Shown here: piece by piece, positions 61,919-64,000 of the stretch
Layout of the letters: each line of letters begins with the position of its first letter
Position numbering within the stretch: the first letter of the stretch is position 1
Origin: Acinetobacter sp. ANC 4862
GTDB lineage: Bacteria > Pseudomonadota > Gammaproteobacteria > Pseudomonadales > Moraxellaceae
DNA length: 64,000 nucleotides
Direction of reading: 5' to 3'
Assembly (NCBI RefSeq): GCF_004336635.1
Contig: NZ_SJXH01000010.1
Location: 20,217-84,216, forward strand
Notes under the pieces: model-generated
Database searches by the model: none
Seen by the model: the letters and a program-made list of their open reading frames with translations, nothing else
Told to the model about the DNA's origin: nothing
Translations under genes and position numbers: made by a program

Positions 61919-63386
61919 AATATGGGTAATTGATGATGATCGCGCCATGCGCTGGGTACTGGAAAAAACATTCAAAGAAGAAGGTTTTGACGTTACCAGT
62001 TTTGAAGAAGCACAATCTGCGCTCGATCAACTTAATATAGATGCGCCTGATGTAATTTTGACAGATATCCGCATGCCGGGAATCGACGGTCTCACTTTCT
62101 TGGGTAAAGTGAAAGGTAGCCATCCGGATTTGCCTGTCATTATTATGACCGCTCATTCAGACCTGGAATCTGCGGTATCCAGCTATCAAACCGGTGCTTT
62201 TGAATATTTACCAAAACCGTTCGATATTGATGAAGCATTGGCATTGGTGAATCGTGCAATTTTGCATATTGCCAAGTTACAACAACAAGAATCTGCAAAA
62301 ACAGCACCGCCTATTCAAACGACCGAAATCATTGGTGAATCACCTGCAATGCAGGAAGTTTTCCGTGCAATTGGCCGTTTGTCACAGTCGCATATTACCG
62401 TACTGATTAATGGTGAATCTGGTACAGGTAAAGAACTGGTTGCACATGCCCTGCATCGCCATTCGCCACGTAGCAGCAAGCCTTTTATTGCCTTAAATAT
62501 GGCTGCTATTCCAAAAGACCTGATTGAAACTGAACTTTTCGGTCATGAGAAAGGCGCATTTACCGGAGCCAACTCGCAACGTCAAGGTCGTTTTGAACAG
62601 GCCAATGGCGGTACCTTATTTCTAGATGAAATTGGGGACATGCCATTTGAAACCCAAACACGTTTACTGCGTGTCTTGGCAGATGGTGAATTCTATCGTG
62701 TCGGTGGTCATATCCCGGTCAAAGTGGATGTGCGTATAGTCGCAGCAACTCACCAAGACTTGGAAAAACTGGTTCATGATGGTCGCTTCCGTGAAGATTT
62801 ATATCATCGCCTGAACGTGATCCGTATTCACATTCCAAAACTGGCCCATCGTAGTGAAGACATTCCAATGTTGGCGCAGCACTTCTTGGCACGCGCTGGT
62901 AAAGAATTAGGGGTGAATCCTAAAATCTTGCGTCCAGAAACCCAAGAGTACATGCAACAATTACCCTGGCAAGGCAACGTCCGTCAGTTAGAAAATACCT
63001 GTCGCTGGCTTACAGTCATGATTACTGGACGTGAGGTTTACCCTGAAGATTTACCGTCTGAATTGAAACAAATTCCAATTCAACGTTCGGGTGATGAAGC
63101 CCAACCACACAGTAATTTTGATCGTGTTTCACTGCATCACTGGGATGAATTATTGGCTCAATGGGCGATCCAAAAGCTTAAAAACGGTGAAATGAAGATT
63201 TTGGACATTGCCACACCCATGTTTGAACGCACTCTGATTACTGCCGCTTTACAACAAACCCGTGGTCGTAAACGCCATGCTGCTGAATTGCTCGGCTGGG
63301 GACGTAATACCCTGACTCGCAAGCTCAAAGAACTAGGCATGGACACGGCAGATGATGATGTTGAAGAAGAAGTCATCGAGAACTAA
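61905..63386 (+). CDS. glnG: Nitrogen regulator NtrC (sigma-54 activator)
   Basis: 493 residues from ATG 61905 (GGGAG upstream). The receiver domain has Asp54 in VILTDIRMPG. The AAA+ domain has Walker A GESGTGKE, the sigma-54-contacting GAFTGA and Walker B GGTLFLDEIGDM. A Fis-type helix-turn-helix closes the protein (TRGRKRHAAELLGWGRNTLTRKLKELGM). It probably autoregulates through the upstream site and sigma-54 promoter. Confidence 0.96.
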   Translation: MSRNKIWVIDDDRAMRWVLEKTFKEEGFDVTSFEEAQSALDQLNIDAPDVILTDIRMPGIDGLTFLGKVKGSHPDLPVIIMTAHSDLESAVSSYQTGAFEYLPKPFDIDEALALVNRAILHIAKLQQQESAKTAPPIQTTEIIGESPAMQEVFRAIGRLSQSHITVLINGESGTGKELVAHALHRHSPRSSKPFIALNMAAIPKDLIETELFGHEKGAFTGANSQRQGRFEQANGGTLFLDEIGDMPFETQTRLLRVLADGEFYRVGGHIPVKVDVRIVAATHQDLEKLVHDGRFREDLYHRLNVIRIHIPKLAHRSEDIPMLAQHFLARAGKELGVNPKILRPETQEYMQQLPWQGNVRQLENTCRWLTVMITGREVYPEDLPSELKQIPIQRSGDEAQPHSNFDRVSLHHWDELLAQWAIQKLKNGEMKILDIATPMFERTLITAALQQTRGRKRHAAELLGWGRNTLTRKLKELGMDTADDDVEEEVIEN

Positions 63387-63405
63387 ACTTTTTTAGTACT
63401 ACAAA

Positions 63406-63434
63406 ATATAAAAGCTCCTTCGGGAGCTTTTATA
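63406..63434. terminator. Terminator after glnG, bidirectional
   Basis: Stem TAAAAGCTCC/GGAGCTTTTA with TTCG tetraloop, serving glnG (plus) and the 63446 gene (minus). Confidence 0.9.
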
Positions 63435-63445
63435 TTAGATTCTAT

Positions 63446-63772
63446 TTATGCCGTAAAACCGACATAACGAGAATATCCTGCTATGCCCAAATCAGATTGA
63501 AAAATCAAATAATTGGGATAAGTGGATTGCGTGATTTCTGCAAACATATTTACCTGATCATCATTAGCATGCAGATCATCAACCGAACGTGACATGGTTT
63601 GCTCAAATTCATCGGTCATATATTCAAAACCGATATCCATGGCAATAAATAAGGTATGTTCACAGGGCTGTACATACTGCTCTTCAGCCCAATTAATGAC
63701 GTTTTGTTGACAATGGGGACACTGAATGTTGTCCGTTGCTTGAATGGATAATGGAATAAGTTGATAAGCCAT
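63446..63772 (-). CDS. Hypothetical protein with CPHC motif
   Basis: 108 residues from ATG 63772 (MAYQLIPLSIQATDN). CPHCQQN at about 19-25 and a later CEHT suggest a zinc site. The rest is acidic and aromatic (MDIGFEYMTDEFEQTM ... PNYLIFQSDLGIAGYSRYVGF). The function is unknown; the form resembles small cytoplasmic proteins typical of Acinetobacter. Confidence 0.7.
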   Translation of the reverse strand: MAYQLIPLSIQATDNIQCPHCQQNVINWAEEQYVQPCEHTLFIAMDIGFEYMTDEFEQTMSRSVDDLHANDDQVNMFAEITQSTYPNYLIFQSDLGIAGYSRYVGFTA

Positions 63773-63896
63773 ATAAAAATAAGTCTGTTTGCTATACGCC
63801 CATTTTAGCAAATTATTTAGATGACTTTATTTTTTCCAAGCAAGATTTGCAATAAAAAAGGGAATCTGAAGATCACTGCTGTCCCACAATTTTTCA

Positions 63897-63928
63897 TAAA
63901 AGGAGGCTCAATTGAGCTTCCTTTTGTT
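63897..63928. terminator. Hairpin near right edge
   Basis: A 12-bp stem AAAAGGAGGCTC/GAGCTTCCTTTT (one G-T pair) with loop AATT. It probably terminates a minus-strand gene lying beyond the right edge. Confidence 0.65.
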
Positions 63929-64000
63929 TTATCGGTATTTTATCGGGCATGAATAAAGCTTTTAAGGTTTTTCTCTCAAACAGATTTACTTGGATCATTC

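Noticed and set aside
63976..64000. Possible C-terminal seven codons of a minus-strand gene entering from the right edge (ending NDPSKSV, stop at 63978-63976)
   Set aside because: Too short to support coding, although the hairpin at 63897-63928 would be a suitable terminator for it.

Overview
The window is a stretch of an Acinetobacter-like gammaproteobacterial chromosome. The evidence is a RecA, RecX, BamA, NtrB and NtrC set with typical Acinetobacter character, a low GC content, and the gene order pyrH-frr-uppS-cdsA-dxr-rseP-bamA-skp-lpxD-fabZ-lpxA. About two thirds of it (1 to roughly 43.6 kb) is a temperate siphophage prophage that runs off the left edge. The rest (43.7-64 kb) is core chromosome.

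Prophage layout. The late genes are on the minus strand and read from about 26 kb down to position 1. They comprise a terminase pair, a Mu-gp29-type portal, a Mu-gpF-type head morphogenesis protein, a protease/scaffold, a lambda-gpD-like decoration protein, a lambda-gpE-like capsid protein, connector and tail-completion proteins, a tail tube, a chaperone, a large tape measure, tail-tip proteins, and a partial protein with tandem repeats at the left edge. Accessory genes sit inside the tail operon: an AntA/AntB antirepressor, a YodC-like protein, and a three-gene cassette of secreted or membrane proteins. Intrinsic-terminator-like hairpins occur in many intergenic gaps of this operon, so processive antitermination or graded expression is likely.

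The early minus-strand operon (31.8-27 kb) holds cro, a ribbon-helix-helix protein, a replication initiator with lambda-like iterons inside its gene, a DnaC-like loader, small accessory genes, a PD-(D/E)XK nuclease and a Q-like candidate. About 1 kb without ordinary genes, rich in hairpins, separates it from the late genes. The immunity region has a CI-type S24 repressor gene (plus strand) with 16-bp operators at pR. Matching operators lie at a pL-like promoter 5 kb away. Between cI and pL, reading in the cI direction, lies a block probably expressed in the lysogen. It contains an OLD-like ATPase-TOPRIM gene overlapping a D12-class adenine methyltransferase gene (a candidate anti-phage system), a lipoprotein gene and a 25-codon hydrophobic micro-ORF. 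From pL, plus-strand genes encode a Sak4-like ATPase, a DnaQ-like exonuclease and several small proteins. They end in an AlpA/Xis-like gene that converges on and overlaps the integrase gene. The right prophage boundary lies just upstream of yrfG.

Chromosomal part. yrfG-hslR, recA, recX, the SRP 4.5S RNA (minus strand) and cpoB come first. The envelope biogenesis and isoprenoid cluster on the minus strand follows, then rimO, then divergently glnL-glnG (ntrBC). The ntrBC pair is preceded by a well-spaced sigma-54 promoter and a near-consensus NtrC site. All assignments come from reading motifs and context, and no database search was run.
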